64,000 nucleotides of DNA from Gordionus sp. m RMFG-2023 (GCF_954871325.1 NC_088778.1:27017120-27081119), one strand, 5' to 3'; numbered from the stretch's first letter, positions 13,711-26,739 are shown. The notes: generated by a model from the letters alone, not told the origin. Program-made: numbers and translations.

Positions 13711-16099
13711 TAAATATTTTTTGACTAACACGTTTGTTATTGTTAAAGTTAAAATTTTAATTTAAACATAACTTATTTCATAGGTAAAATTTCAAAGAAT
13801 CTGTCAACTGCTCCTTACATAATACATTCATTTCTGTCTAGTGTCTACGTCAACTGTGATTTGAAATGGTTAAAAAAAAATAACATATCATATTTAAAGA
13901 AATCGATGGAACCACTCAGAACTGAAGAAACTTCAGGACAAAAAATAAATTTTGTATCAAAAAATTTCATGACAAATAAAAAAATTGAATTTAAAATAAA
14001 TTTTCTGAAATAAAATTCATATTCACTAAATATGAAACGACAATCCCATCTTCAGCTTCTGCTGAACGCGTTTTTTTCGGGTGCCCAATTCCTGTTTAAC
14101 ATATGAAGCTCTCTTTTCTTATCACGTGAACATTTTGAAAAAAAATGATTATTAACATTAATAGAAAATTTGTTGTAAAATAGGTCTTGCATAAGATATA
14201 ATAAATAAACATGAGTGATATTCGTCACAATTTCAAGTTTTACATTTTCTTAAATTAGAATACATTTTTATCCTGTAGGTAATCCGGTAAAAAATTTATT
14301 TACTTTTATTAGATCTCAAAAGTAAATCGTTTATTAATAGAATGTTCGAGTTCTTATATCGTTTTTCCGAAGTTATACAGTGGATTTCCCATACGAGAAA
14401 GCTTATAATTTAAGGTGTTTCCCATCCAGAAATCTTATCATTTAAAATTTCACAATTTTCACTTTTGTCCACTTTTAACATTTTAGATTACTAGATCCAT
14501 CTAGAGGTGGTAAACAAGTGGGCAATACCCTGTCCAATTTTTATTTTATAAGTAATAATCCTTTTTAGTGCAAAATTTTTTTTCAATAATCCACTTCCAT
14601 ATCTTCTAAGAGCTTATATTTTTTATTTTAATATATCAAGTAAACATTTAATAACTTAAAGTATAGTGTTTATTACGTGTATATCAATCAATATATTTGA
14701 AAATAAAAAAATTTTTTTTTTATTAAAAATTAAATGCTTAGGATTGTATATGGTATTTTCTCAACCCACGGAAAAAGAATAGTAAAATATTTTAATTAAC
14801 AGACTCTTCCCTCTAGTTTTCAAGCTCCGTTGCCTTCGGGAAACCCCCACTTTTAGGAGTCATTGAGACCTTTCGTTACCACTATGTAAATAATTAGATA
14901 TTATAACGTGTAATTTTATAATATTTTGGCAGGCACTAAAGCACCTTTATAGTAAACGCAGAAATACCTCGATATCGTTCTCAGTATATCTCCTTAATTT
15001 TGGTATCTCTCGGGTTATCGAGCCATTTTTGCGCTCTCCCCCGGCTTAGTATTCATTATTTATCTAATGCAAGATACATTAACTTTTTAGTAGTTCTTTT
15101 TTTATATGTGAAACCTCGACAATTCAGTATTATAGCGCTTTGGTCACATGAAGCCTATTTCCAAACACTTCGAACTTTTATAAATAACTTAATTACTTTT
15201 CTTATCTAAAAGTTGACACTTTATTTTTTGAAATAAGACAAAATGTGACCTAAAAAAAGCTACATATTAATTTTTTTTTTGAAATTATGAAATATTAAAA
15301 ATATATAAAATAAATTACCAATCTATAGCTAGTTTTTTTGATAGAATTCACGAATGACGCAGGTATGCTATCAATTTTGGATAGGTCAGGAATGGCTAAT
15401 TTCTGTCTTAGGTACATGTTATCTCTTATCGAAGACATATTGCCACCGATGGAAGTTCTAAGTTAAATATATGTCATGATAAAATGATATTTCTATTAGA
15501 TCCTCCAAAACATTAAATAAATTTTTACAAAAAATATTATATAGAACTTACATTCGTTTCATTCTGTTACATTTAATTTTAAGAAATTATTAATTTTTAG
15601 TAATTTAAAAAAAAATTGCTTTCATTTATATATAAAATTAGAAAAAGGAAAATTTTGGAAGAAAATTCTATTACTAGCCTTAGAATTTACATTGTTTATT
15701 AGAATTTTCAATATGCTTACAAATTTCATAAATATTATAACGATTATAGGATTATGCATATATAAAAATTTTTTTTGGTTTAAATATAAATATTCTATAG
15801 GTTAAAATCTTGTAAAGAATATAAAAATTGCCTCCATTTCTGGGATGTAGTGAAGAATTTAAAAAGATGCCATCTACACGCCATAGACATTTCTGGGTAT
15901 AATGCGGCAAACGAAAACAATTTCTTAAATATACATTCACGTCATTTTTTACAATAATCGCCTATATGAATTTTTAATTTGGTAATATTAATATCGTATA
16001 TCAGTCAAGGATTTTTTTAAAATAACATTTAAAAAAAATAAAATAACCAATCAAAATAAGATAAATAAAAATTAGCATATATATCCCATTTATAAAACC
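13711..16099. other. Intergenic region without supported genes
   Basis: No exon is supported. Near 14,945-15,030 are two related inverted snatches (ATACCTCGATATCG and TATCTCTCGGGTTATCGAG) that may be a worn transposon end. The remainder is AT-rich. Confidence 0.4.
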
Positions 16100-16240
16100 G
16101 ACTTATAAAAAATATTAGAACCCGAAATCGGAACCGATTATGTCTATCCGGGCATGTCTAATCGTATCCGCCAAATCTAATCGAAAATTTCCTATCGTTA
16201 TTTTGGCTGGGTCTAAAATTTGGGTCGCGCTCGAACGTGT
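16100..16240. mobile_element. Fragment of a GC-rich short element
   Basis: A patch with AACCCGAAATCGGAACCG, CCGGGCATG and GGCTGGGTC, resembling the GC-rich arms of the hAT-like MITE family. No termini are recognisable. Confidence 0.3.
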
Positions 16241-16429
16241 TCCCGTATAGCTTTAATATATGTTATAATATAATTTATTAAAAACTAAAAAATTATTTAC
16301 CCCTTTTCTTTACATAATGGTGTATGTTGATTATTTAAAAGTGCAGTGGCTGCAATAGAAGCCCAAAAAAAATTAAGAAAGAAAGAAAATAAATTCTACG
16401 GATATCCCTTGTGTTCTTAACTTACTACT

Positions 16430-17560
16430 GCTTGTAAATGATTACAGATTGATTCACTTTCCAATTTTTGTTTCTTCTTAATACCAGCTTGAAATTCCTA
16501 ACGTATCATAGCCTCTGTTGCTTGTTTCTTACTAACTCTTTGACAAGTAAACGACTAACGAATTCATGTAATAACCATAACCACATCTCTTATTAGCTAA
16601 TAATTCCTTGTAACAATAATGATCTCTTGTTGACTTGTTTTTTCTTTTCTTCTAGCCTAGATATCGATTGTGTTGTTTCTTTTTCCCAACATTGATCTGT
16701 CTAAAGATAATCTCATTCAATTCTACTTATTATTTAAGGGTAAAACTTTTCTGGTAATCTCAAAAAAATTTTCCTCTTAAATCAAACCTTACATTTATAA
16801 TACATAGGCTAAATATACTAAAATAAATAATATAATTATATTAAATTAAATTTTACAATACCTTTATCCTCAATGTAGCCTAGGCCCATATCTTCATTGA
16901 ACCATTTGCCCGTAATCGTCCTTTATCTATTTAAAGATTCTCATGATAAATTTATATCTAATCTCTTAATTCTAAATTCTCTTTGTGGCATTGCACATTT
17001 ATTTTATTATACCTTATGATTCTTTGGACGCGCACTCTCGTTTTGCAAAACAACTGAAATTTATATCCCTGGCGCACATTTTTTTCATTATAACCTTTTT
17101 AAACCTCCACTTATTCTTCTAAACTTTTTTTAAAATTCTCATACCTTTTTAAACCAATTTTACAACACTTGTAACTAATCTTACAGTAATTAAAAATCAA
17201 ATCCAATCATTATTTTTCTCTCTTCTTAAGTCTTTAGTATCCCAGTAACTTTTAAAAAATATAAAATATTTATTCATTCTTGAATATGTTATCAACAAGT
17301 TCAATTATAATTTAACCTTTCTCTTGAAATACATACCTTCAAGGCTTTCATTATTTTATTTTTTATTTTTTCTTCTATATTCAGCATAATCTAAACGATT
17401 AATCTTATCCTCCATTTCTTTGTTTTCTAAATTAAAGTTATCTCAATTCAAAAAATTAACTATTTCTTTATTTTGCTTGATTATTTTTTCTACAAGCTCT
17501 ATGGTAATTGATTTTTCCATTAGTTTTCTATTTCCTTATATATTAAACCTCATTAAAAAA
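16430..17560 (-). pseudogene. Decayed minus-strand coding repeat, copy 1
   Basis: Shares several diverged blocks in the same order with 28,690-30,200. On the minus strand a short frame starting near 17,520 reads MEKSITIELVEKIIKQNKE before a stop. A second block at about 16,890-16,935 reads TGKWFNEDMGLGYI. That block is faintly like the WFN..GFGFI core of cold-shock domains, but too short to assign. The other copy reads TGKCFNEDRGLSYI at the same place, so the reading frame was once under constraint. I do not recognise the parent. It could be a duplicated host gene family or part of a transposon. Confidence 0.45.
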
Positions 17561-17818
17561 AACAATTTATAATAAATTTCTCCAATATTTTGCCAATTTG
17601 TATTTTATTTTTTACTTGCGCCATTTATTATTTCTTAAAAGGAAGCATAATTTTACCAGATATCTTATATTTTTAACTCTCTAATTTAGATTCATAATTA
17701 ACTCCTTATGAATTCTCAATAGTTTTATATTTTATAAATTGAATGAGAGTCTATAAAATAAATTTGTGTTTTATAATTTTTGGGTTTAATAAAATATTCT
17801 CAAAATATTTTCTTATTC

Positions 17819-17977
17819 ATGACTCTTGCAAGATCACGTGGAATATGGGACCCTCAAACGACTTTGCCTACTGCTAAAAGCTATAGGCCTGAGATTGAGT
17901 GGATTGGTAGTCTTTTATCTAGAAAGAAAGAAAAATTACGGAATCCGACAATTTTACTAGTTACTGAAGCCACATGA
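17819..17977 (+). CDS. Coding-like fragment, unknown
   Basis: A 52-codon frame beginning MTLARSRGIWDPQTTLP and containing SYRPEIEWIGSLLSRKKEK. Its base composition and residue mix are much more protein-like than the surrounding AT-rich DNA. It is followed directly by the hAT relic. I recognise no family. It may be one exon of a gene disrupted by, or lying across, the transposon, or the beginning of the minus-strand repeat region read the other way. Splice partners were not found. Confidence 0.3.
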   Translation: MTLARSRGIWDPQTTLPTAKSYRPEIEWIGSLLSRKKEKLRNPTILLVTEAT

Positions 17978-18249
17978 CTTTATTGCTAATAATATTTGAA
18001 AACGTTTTCAATTTATATACGACAACGAACATAATTTATTTTTTAACTTATAAACAAATTGAAATATAACGACTTAAGTCTATTAATTAAGAATTCGTTG
18101 AAGCCTTTAGTATAAAGAATATTTTATTGACAGTATAGGATCCCTTTTTAGTAAAACTTTGAAAATCGGTGGTATTATCAAATAAAAATATTTGTTTTCT
18201 TTATTAACAAAATATAAAATAAATATAGAATGTATTCCTATTATGTTTC

Positions 18250-21150
18250 TTAATTCTTGGATTTATGATCCTATTAAATATTTTGGATTTATGATCCTGT
18301 TTTAAATTGAGAATCGTGATCGAGATTATTTTGTTTAATATTCGATCTTGTGCTTAAAAAAATCATAAATAAAATAAAAAATTCTATCTACATCATATCT
18401 TATCAACCTCCGCCTTATTTGTATTTCATAAATTTTATCGAGAACATTTACGAGATTTACAGCAAAGTTTTATTTATTTAATTTATATATAATATAAATT
18501 AATTCTAGGTTTTAATATGTCCATTATAGATTTAGAAGATAATACACCTACTATTAATGTTGCAGATATAAGTGAAAATCTTTAATTTTTTCATAACCTA
18601 CTTAAGTATTTTACTTTATATTAAACATAACTACATCATGACTGCGACATGACCATATCTTCTTCAAAGGCGGTAGTTCAAACCTTAAAAGGCATGAAGT
18701 AATTAATTCCTTCTTTTAAATTTTTTTTATTTGTTCGTAATCTCAACATATTTAATAATACTTACTATATTTTTTTTTATAAAGAGTATGCATAGTGAAT
18801 TCAAAAATGACATTGCCAAATACATAAATGAATTCTCTAAAATAAATAAATCTCAGTAAAACCAACGTGGTTTCAAAATCAAACAAACAAATTAAAATTT
18901 TTATAATTTAAACATGCCAGCAATATCACAAAATAACCGCTGAAAAGGTTATAATGGAATTTATTATTGAAACCTTCCAGCCACTGTCACTGTTTGCTTC
19001 ATTTGAGAAAATGATAAGACATTTTCTTCAACTAAAAAAATTATGTATCTTCAAACACTGGGCAAATAAATATCTATTGCCTTTAGAGATATGACCACAA
19101 ATCTTATAAAAGATTTGTCTGAAGTCTTATATGTATGCACCACTGCTGATTGTTGGAGTGGTCATTGAAGGTATATTATATTTATGTTAATTTTTATTTA
19201 AGGGCTTTTATCGGAGTTAATGCCCATAAGCTGGACCCATTAACCCTTAAGAGAAGATCATTAGCTATGACACTAAGGCTCATAATTGGAAAGCAAGCAT
19301 ATGATGTTTTGGCTAAGGAAATTATGGATATCCACAAGATTCCTAATAGGGTGGTAATGATGGTGACCGATAATGGCACTAACTTTGTCAAGGCCTTTTA
19401 TTTATATTTAACGAAAAAATATTTAAAATAAATTTTTTATTTTTCTAGAGTTTTTGGAGAAAATAAAAAAGATAATGAGAATTTGGAATTAATAAATTTA
19501 ATTGATTTAATATTTAATGATGGCCCAAATTATCCTACTATTAGCCTACCAAAATATTAAAGTTGTTGGTATAATCTGAACCTTATTGCAACCACAGATG
19601 CGGAGAAGGCAGAAAATGATATCATTTTTAAACAAATATCAAGATTAACATTTGTCAAATATTTTGCTTTAATTAAGAAACGTCTGTTAAAATGGCTGAT
19701 ATTCTATTGGAGAGATTAGGAAAATATCTTATAACTCCCAACAAGACCTAATGGGAATACTGCTTCCAGTCAATGAAATTAATTGACAAGATGCTCTCTT
19801 AAAAGCTTTCAGAAGTAGAAGAAGTTTGTGATAATATTGGATTTACATTGTTCAGGCAAAAGGAATGTTTATCAAAGAATATGCATCAGTAATACAATGA
19901 TATTTTTATTCAAATGTCTAAAATTTAAATAATAAGGATATGGAACAATTAACAGCATCATTAAAGATCTTGAAACGTGAGGATAATATGGACCAGAGTA
20001 CCCCAGTTCTTACCATACTAATAGATAATTAAGGAAATTTAGCTGTTTATGGTATTGTCAGCCTTGTAGAGTGTGTCCTTAAAGGTAAAGATAAAAGGTA
20101 GATATTAATGCGATTATTCTATATTTATATTGATAGATATCAGAGATCTACAAAATTTATTAAATAGTTGCAATGATCTTGGCAAATTTAGTAATATATT
20201 TTTAATAGGCCAGGCCTACTAAATCTCTGATATGTGGTAAAATTTTAATGGGCTAGCGCAGGCATAAAAAGTTTAATAAATTTTTTGAATTTATGCTAAT
20301 ATTTTGATTAATATTTTTTGAAAATAAATTACAATATGCGTATTTATTTTAAGTCTAAATATAATATTAAATTTAATTATTTATAATATAAAAACCATAC
20401 AAATAAGGGACCAGATCTTACTGGAAAATTTGAAAGGGCTGATTTTTCTTATACCTGATTTATATAAATGAACACTTATTTAGTAATAAATTAATTATCA
20501 TTTCTTAATATAGATTTTTTTCAATGTATGATGACAGTAACGTAATAGCAACAATAATACACCCAAAATTTAAGCTAAATTGGTCTTATATTTATATAAC
20601 AAAATGGAAAAGAAAAGTTAATTGTTCATTTGGAAAATGTGCATGATCAATCACAAGCGGATGCTATAAATATATGGATGAAATAGATATTGGTAAAAAT
20701 TCTTTACAAAATGCGCTTTACATTAATAATTTTTTTTAATCTATATGATGATTCAATTATACTTATGTAAATAAAAAAAAATATTTATTAAATATAACAC
20801 ACCTTTGCCATTAAGCGCTCCTGTTGTAGCGCTTGTTACTATAGCTAAACATGTACTTAATGAAAAACGAGGGTTTTTAATAAATTACTCAGAAATATTT
20901 TTATTATTAAGGGCTAATTTTAATTATATATACTAATTGTTATATTATATTATTGAATTACAATAAATTTACACTATGATTATTATATTTATATTAGTTA
21001 ATTTAGCATCGATCAAAATATCCTTCTGAAATTAAAAAAGAAAAGAATCGTGATCACGATCCTTCTTTAAAAAAACGTTTATCCTGAATTTCGATTCTTT
21101 TTTATTGAAAGATCATGACCTGGATTTGATCTTTTTTAAAGGATCGAGTA
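18250..21150 (+). mobile_element. hAT transposon relic (BED-finger transposase)
   Basis: Pieces of a hAT transposase appear in order. A BED-type finger end (GGSSNLKRHE) lies at about 18,670-18,700. The conserved block IGVNAHKLDPLTLKRRS runs from about 19,207. TDNGTNFVKAF, with the catalytic aspartate, is at about 19,366-19,400, followed after an apparent intron by VFGENKKDNENLEL. IIHPKFKLNW is near 20,550, and the C-terminal dimerisation piece YNTPLPLSAPV near 20,791. Several stops and frame changes break it, so it is inactive. Subterminal GATC-rich sequence occurs on both sides (18,240-18,350 and 21,040-21,140). I could not fix the terminal repeats or the 8-base target duplication, so both edges are approximate. 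Confidence 0.85.
20141..20230. mobile_element. Short inverted-repeat insertion inside the hAT relic
   Basis: CAGAGATCTAC on the left and AAATCTCTG on the right enclose about 90 bases with a central AGGCCAGGCCT. It sits in an apparent intron of the hAT transposase (GT at 20,099 to AG near 20,515, joining GKDKR to a block ending in HPKFKL). The ends match the hAT-like MITE family. No clean target duplication is seen. Confidence 0.45.
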
Positions 21151-21245
21151 ACAAGCCTGATTTGGTTGAGATCTATATAGAAGAATTTCTGACTAGGTCA
21201 AAGCTTAGCATTTCATTGAACAATTTTCCCATTCATTTTTTATTA

Positions 21246-22112
21246 ATGGAATTAGATGAGTGGAGGAGAATCGATATTATAAGACATCATATGGCAGCAT
21301 TAAGTTTCCTAAGAAGAATATCAAGTTCGGAAATACCAACCCACACAACCCATAAGAATAGTAGAAACAGTTTTGCTAATACTAGGTAATTTAATAAAAT
21401 TATTATCTTAATTATTTCTTTTTATTAGGAATAAAGCTAGCCTGAAAAGTTATTATAATGTATTGACTTTAATTTTTAATAGAAGTTTTAGAGCAAGATT
21501 TTGCCATATCCTCAAATAGCAAAACTAATGAAAGGTAATAATTTTTTTTAATATAATTTTAATAATAATTTTATAGGGCCTCTATGCAGAAATTTGACAT
21601 TCAGAAATATGTAGAAAATACCCATAGAAAGAAAATAATCTCAATTTGTAAAGAGTCATTTTCTGATAATTTGTTCTTATTACGTTTCAAAGCAGGAGAG
21701 CTATATGAAAATGTATTAAATTAATTATAACAATCTTTATTATTTTATCCAAAAGGAAATATCATATGAGCGTTATTTAGATTTAAATAAAGGAGGCAAT
21801 AATTTAGTTGATTCAAAGCACAAGCAAACACTCTCTTTGGTTTCTTGCAATGAACATAAAATTGCTCCTATCGATGATCTTAAATTAAATACCAATGCCT
21901 ATTATATCAACAATGTTAATAAAAATGATTTGGTTGATTCAAGTTGCAACAATAAACTGAACTCAAACTCATTTCACAATATATTACAAGAGACTCATTA
22001 TAACCTAGCTTTATCGCCAAAAAAATTCTTCAAAAATGAAATATTTTTTATCAATAATACCTTGATGTCAGATTCTAAGGATGAAAATTGTAAATTTATA
22101 TGCAATATCTAA
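21246..22112 (+). CDS. Five-exon gene with tiny introns, function unknown
   Basis: Exons at 21,246-21,385, 21,429-21,448, 21,483-21,534, 21,577-21,712 and 21,756-22,112 join in frame through four GT..AG introns of 43, 34, 42 and 43 bases. They give about 234 residues from the methionine at 21,246 (MELDEWRRIDIIRHHMAAL). The frame is open further upstream to 21,054, but that part overlaps hAT-like sequence, so I prefer this start. The second exon is only 20 bases and is needed to keep frame. The protein is charged, with KKIISICKESFSDNLFLLRF in the middle and an Asn/Ser-rich C-terminal third. There is no membrane segment or motif I recognise. Intron sizes match those of the ARL2 gene, which supports a real gene. 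The start and the micro-exon are the least certain parts. Confidence 0.6.
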
Positions 22113-23780
22113 AAAAAGATATTAATAGATGTAAAAAATTATTTATATTAAAACAAAAAAATTTTCTTATGTTTATTTTTTTTAAAATTAAATAATCATT
22201 TATTTTCATAAATAATTTCAAATTAAAAATTAAATACAATATTAAAATAAAATATATTTTAATAAAAATGAATAAGAATATGTTAAAAATTATATGGAAA
22301 AAAAATATATAAATTTTATATAAAAAAAATGCTGAGAAGAGGAAAAATGAAATATTTATTTTTTGAAATAAAGGAGTCAGTATATAGATCTTATAGTTCT
22401 TTCATATTTATCAGGTTCAATGTTTTTGGCTTGAATCAATTTTTTGATTTATTTTTATATGAGTTTAGACAAATTTTTATTTAAATCCTGAGCTTATCCC
22501 AAAATCAATTAAAATCATTCATCTTTTGTCCTAATCTCAGATAATATTGAACTACTATTTATATTAATGAAATATACATAAAGTTGATTAATTTAAAAAA
22601 AATATTCTTTTAGTCCAGGCTGATTTAAATGATAAAAAAAATCAACTGTCAAATCCCAAATTTTTTTTTTAAACCAACCTGCTCGACTTTTATTCTTTTG
22701 GCCAACTAAAAGGGACATCTACTCACTTAGGCCAATGACAATTTAACCTAATTTTTTGAGCATGCCTGCCCAATTTTTTAGACATTCCACACTTACAGGG
22801 ACTTCTATATTCCAAGCCAATGACAATTAATCCCTAGTCTCTCCTACTCTACCCCCTTCTTGTTCCCTCCCAGATTAAAAGGAGCAAAATAAAGGAATTC
22901 CAAATCAAAATTTGACTTATCTTCATAACTCTTTATCATCTTCAGTTTCATTTACGACTTGCATCACAAAGTCCCAGATTTTATAATAGGGTTTAAATTT
23001 ATTTGATGCTTATTTTATTATTTATGATTTTTCAACAAAAAAAAATGGTGAATGCACGATTTGTATTTCAATAATTCTATAAGAGTTGGAAATGTTTTCT
23101 TTTTGAAATTAAAATTTTAAAAAAATATCCATTTAATTTATTAAATGACTATTTTTCATTTAAATCAAACTTTATAATTAAAGTAAAAATAATTTAAAAA
23201 AAAGATATGTCCTGGAGGAAAATAACTCAGAAGGCAAAGTTTATTACACTCAACATTTTTCTGTGTAATAAAATGTATCATTTATGTTATCAATAGTAAA
23301 ATTCATTTTAATAAATTCTTCCTCCTCGTTTAGAGGTCTTAGGTTTACCCGGATAAGCCATTTATTCTTCTAATCCCCCATTCTCCTGGTCCTGGGCATC
23401 GGCACGTATCTTACCTAGCATGAAATTCATATTTTTTTAAAAACTGGAATTTATGTATAAACTGAATCTGAATATTCTTAGTACTAAAACGAATATCGAA
23501 TCAACTAATAAACAAAGACATAATTAATTATATAGATTTTTTTACATCTCCCTTACCCTGCATTCACAGTGTACGCGATTTCGTGGTGAAGTTAATAAAA
23601 ATGAACACGCTTACCATGAATGACGGGTTATCTTTCAAAACATGATATTTAAGATGATTTTTAATGGAGTTATTTTTATACCAAAAATTTTTTTTTTAGA
23701 ATTATCACAACATATAAAATCATTTATAAATAAATAATAATTGACAATTAATTAAAACTTATATTCAAAATATATTAAAA
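22113..23780. other. Intergenic region with small repeats
   Basis: No exon is supported. Two imperfect direct repeats containing GCCAATGACAATT occur at about 22,710-22,750 and 22,798-22,840. A short hairpin-type repeat is at about 23,558-23,630. The rest is AT-rich. Confidence 0.45.
23558..23630. repeat. Short hairpin repeat, copy 1
   Basis: Begins CCCTGCATTCACAGTGTACG and ends CTTACCATGAATG. It shares its left end with copies at 54,948 and 61,012. No coding capacity. Confidence 0.5.
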
Positions 23781-23981
23781 TGCGAATAACATATTTTTAT
23801 TTGAAAAAACAAAAAAAAACATCTCCAAGGATTTTTGAAAATGAATTGCTAAAAACCCGAGTTGAATTTGTCCAGTTATCTAAATTATTTTTTTTGCGTG
23901 ACTTAGATCTGCATTGGGTAATATATAATCCATTAGTATTGAATCGTGACAAGATGAAGCAAATTTAGAAGTAAAGTATGA

Positions 23982-26739
23982 ATTGGAGTCCATCTTACCG
24001 AAATTCCCAATCTACTTGATTTGAGGAGATTAGCATTTTTCTTCCCCCTAAAAATATTTTTTTATTTAATGATTTATAACAATATCTTTACTTTTTACTA
24101 TTACAAAGTGATCGCGAGCAACAACTATGAACTGATTCCACTCAATGATCTAAATAAACATTTTCCCGATTCACAGCTTTTAAATTATTCCGAAGATCTC
24201 TACGAGCGCTTTTATTCCCAAACAGGTAACACGTCATCTTTTCTCTCAACGTCAAACAAATTCGAAAAAGAATGGAAGAAGAAAATTAACGAGGAATTCA
24301 AAAAACAATTCCCCTCCATAAATATAACCCTTACTAAATTTATCAGGTAAAAAATAAATAAATTGATACGATACAAAATATGATTTATTGGTATGTGGTC
24401 GAAAACGCGAAATATAAAAATAAATAAAAAAGAAGCGAAAAACTGGGAATATTTCTTATTTCCTCTCATTCTCAATAGGTGTTGGTTGGTGGTGAAATAT
24501 TCTCACGAACCAATTTTTGTGATACGAGAATATTGTTTTTCCCTTATTATTTACCCTTTATTATCGAAAAAAACAAATAATACATTTTTTATTATTTATA
24601 TAAAACAATAAATAATAACAAATATGAGTATTATTTTATAAAAAAATATAATCAATAATAAATTTGCGTGACGGCACTTATTTCAAAAATTGCTATTAAT
24701 ATGGGGAAATTGGAATACCTTCCTTAGCATCTATTATTATTATTTTCGAGATTTTCTATAGGATTATCTAAGTAATATTCTCAGTGTTTTCGCTTTTTCG
24801 TTCTTCACTATCTCGTACCAAATAAATACCTTAAAAATGTTTATTATTATTGAATCATATTTTCAATTTTCATTTCTTTTTTCTCAATAAAAAAAAAGCT
24901 TGAAGCGAGAAATGAAGAAAGTCGTCCTGACCGATGTAAGTTCAATATTTATTGTAAATTATAATTTCTTTAAAAAAAAAGAGTAATAAGAATAATATTT
25001 AATCTGCTAAAATAGCAATGAACATTTCTTTTTTAAAGTTATCTATCCTAAAATAAAATAATATAAGCAGAACCAATGGTATTAATACTGACCTAGTTCA
25101 TAAAATGCAATAAAAAGGTATACATACATTTAATTTTCGCCTTTGAAACACATTTAGACGAAATGTTAAAACATTAATACTTTACCGTGGCCTCTACAAC
25201 AGTCAATTAAATTACAGCTGACTTTAATGCTTGTAGATTTGCCTAACTATGATCGTAAAGTCATTTGATCGTAAATTCGTCCATCTGATTGGTCCATTTA
25301 ACAGTTTTAAGTTAGCGATCTGATATATTAAATAAATGCATAAACATTCTGCATAAAAATTCGAATTAATAACAAAAAGGACGAAAATAGGATTAAAATC
25401 TTGCGATCAAAGGAAGGCCTCCTAATAAAATTATTAAGATATAGTGTTTTACCTAGAAAAAGTAACATTTCAAACCCATACAACAATTTTAAAACTTTAT
25501 TTTTACATAATAAAGTGATAAGGTTTACGATGATTACTTTTATGCTGTACAATTAATTGATTTATATATAGTGAATAAATTATAAGTTTATAATTGTAAA
25601 ATAATTTTTTTTAATTAAATGCTCTTTTAAATGAAAAATTGTTCTAAATAATGTGTTGACAACACTATATAGTTAAATTCTATATGATTATTAATTTTCT
25701 TACAACTAAAAAAAGTGCAAATTCGATCCTATAATTTTGGCCTACGCGTTTTCTTATTTCGACCAATTGGTGACCGAGGGTTGGACCAATAAGTACAATC
25801 GCAAAATGTGTTGCTCCGTATGCATAATATTTGCTTCCAAGATGCACGACATAAAAGGCGAACAACTTAAAGAACTTCTCGAGGTGGGATTATAGATTAA
25901 ATTTTTTTTTATAAAACACGACCTATACCGGGGTGGCTGGGAAAAAAACTCGCGTTTTCAAGTCTATAAATCGTAAAAAAAAAAATTTGATCAAATCGGT
26001 TTACTTAAAAAAAAGTCGATCAAATCTGGTTTTTTAAAATCAAGATCAAAAATGGTAAAAAATTGACTCCGGGCCCTCAATTTTATTTTTTTCAAAAGTG
26101 GTTTAGAAGGATTCCCATTATGTTGGACTATGATGCCTAATCTCACCTTTTTTTTCTCACAAAATATTGTTTTTTAAACAAATCTGAGAAATTATTTGGT
26201 ATTGCACTAAATATAAAAGGTATTAACTGACCGATATGACGTATATCTGGCTAATACCGGATATCGGCCAATCTCTTATACCTTGTTTAAAAAGCCAATT
26301 AATAAGAGTTTGGGTTAATTCTAGGGCCGATAAACTTCTTTCTTTCTTTAAAGTCTATGGGACTGATTTTAAAATCTCAGAAGCCGGAAATGACATCTCA
26401 ACAAAAAAAGTGCAAACTAATTTTATTTGAATATTATATTATTTTAAAATATATGCGATATATTTTACGGGATTTATGTTCTTATAAGGCCCCAAGGAAA
26501 ACGTAGTTAAAAATTTAGAAATCGCGGAAATTTGTAATTTTCCTTTTTATAAAAAAAATAAATAAATATGTTTATTTATGATCTAGGAATTAGAAAATAC
26601 TTTCAGATTGGATAAGAACGAGATATTATCTTACGAAATGCCATGTCTTATTGCCCTCAAGTTTTTGCTCCATTTACCCCGTCATATAGTTATGATGCAT
26701 TTCGACAAAATTATGTCACATGAACATTCTATTATTTAA
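23982..26739 (+). CDS. CABLES-type cyclin-box protein (partial at the N terminus)
   Basis: Four exons join in frame: 23,982-24,346, 24,899-24,935, 25,716-25,883 and 26,587-26,739 (stop). Introns are 552, 780 and 703 bases with GT..AG ends. The joined C-terminal half follows CABLES1/2, adaptors that link cyclin-dependent kinases to Abl-family kinases. TEIPNLLDLRR resembles the YNPNLLDD region. FPSINITLTKF then SLKREM match the highly conserved TL(S/T)K(I/L)RSLKREM block. FSYFDQLVTEGWTNKYNRK and then CIIFASK match the cyclin-box stretch (YFEKL...KQNRKLCAGACVLLAAK). FRLDKNEILSYEMPCLIALK matches the final helices. The true N terminus lies upstream. The frame at 23,780-23,968 may contain more of it (VIYNPLVLNRDK), but I found no valid junction. 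A hydrophobic patch (IFFYLMIYNNIFTFYYY) in the first exon is odd for this soluble family. Annotated bounds are therefore partial. Confidence 0.8.

Noticed and set aside
19194-19391. A minus-strand frame in the hAT relic
   Set aside because: Antisense to the conserved transposase core on the plus strand.
24393-24611. A plus-strand frame after the first CABLES exon
   Set aside because: It lies in the intron, and joining it would break the conserved TLTKF-SLKREM junction.
25680-25865. A 61-codon minus-strand frame
   Set aside because: The plus strand here is the cyclin-box exon of the CABLES homologue, which explains its composition.
26236-26430. A 64-codon frame in CABLES intron 3
   Set aside because: Less AT-rich than its surroundings, but it does not fit between conserved exons and resembles no family. 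It is possibly a worn repeat.
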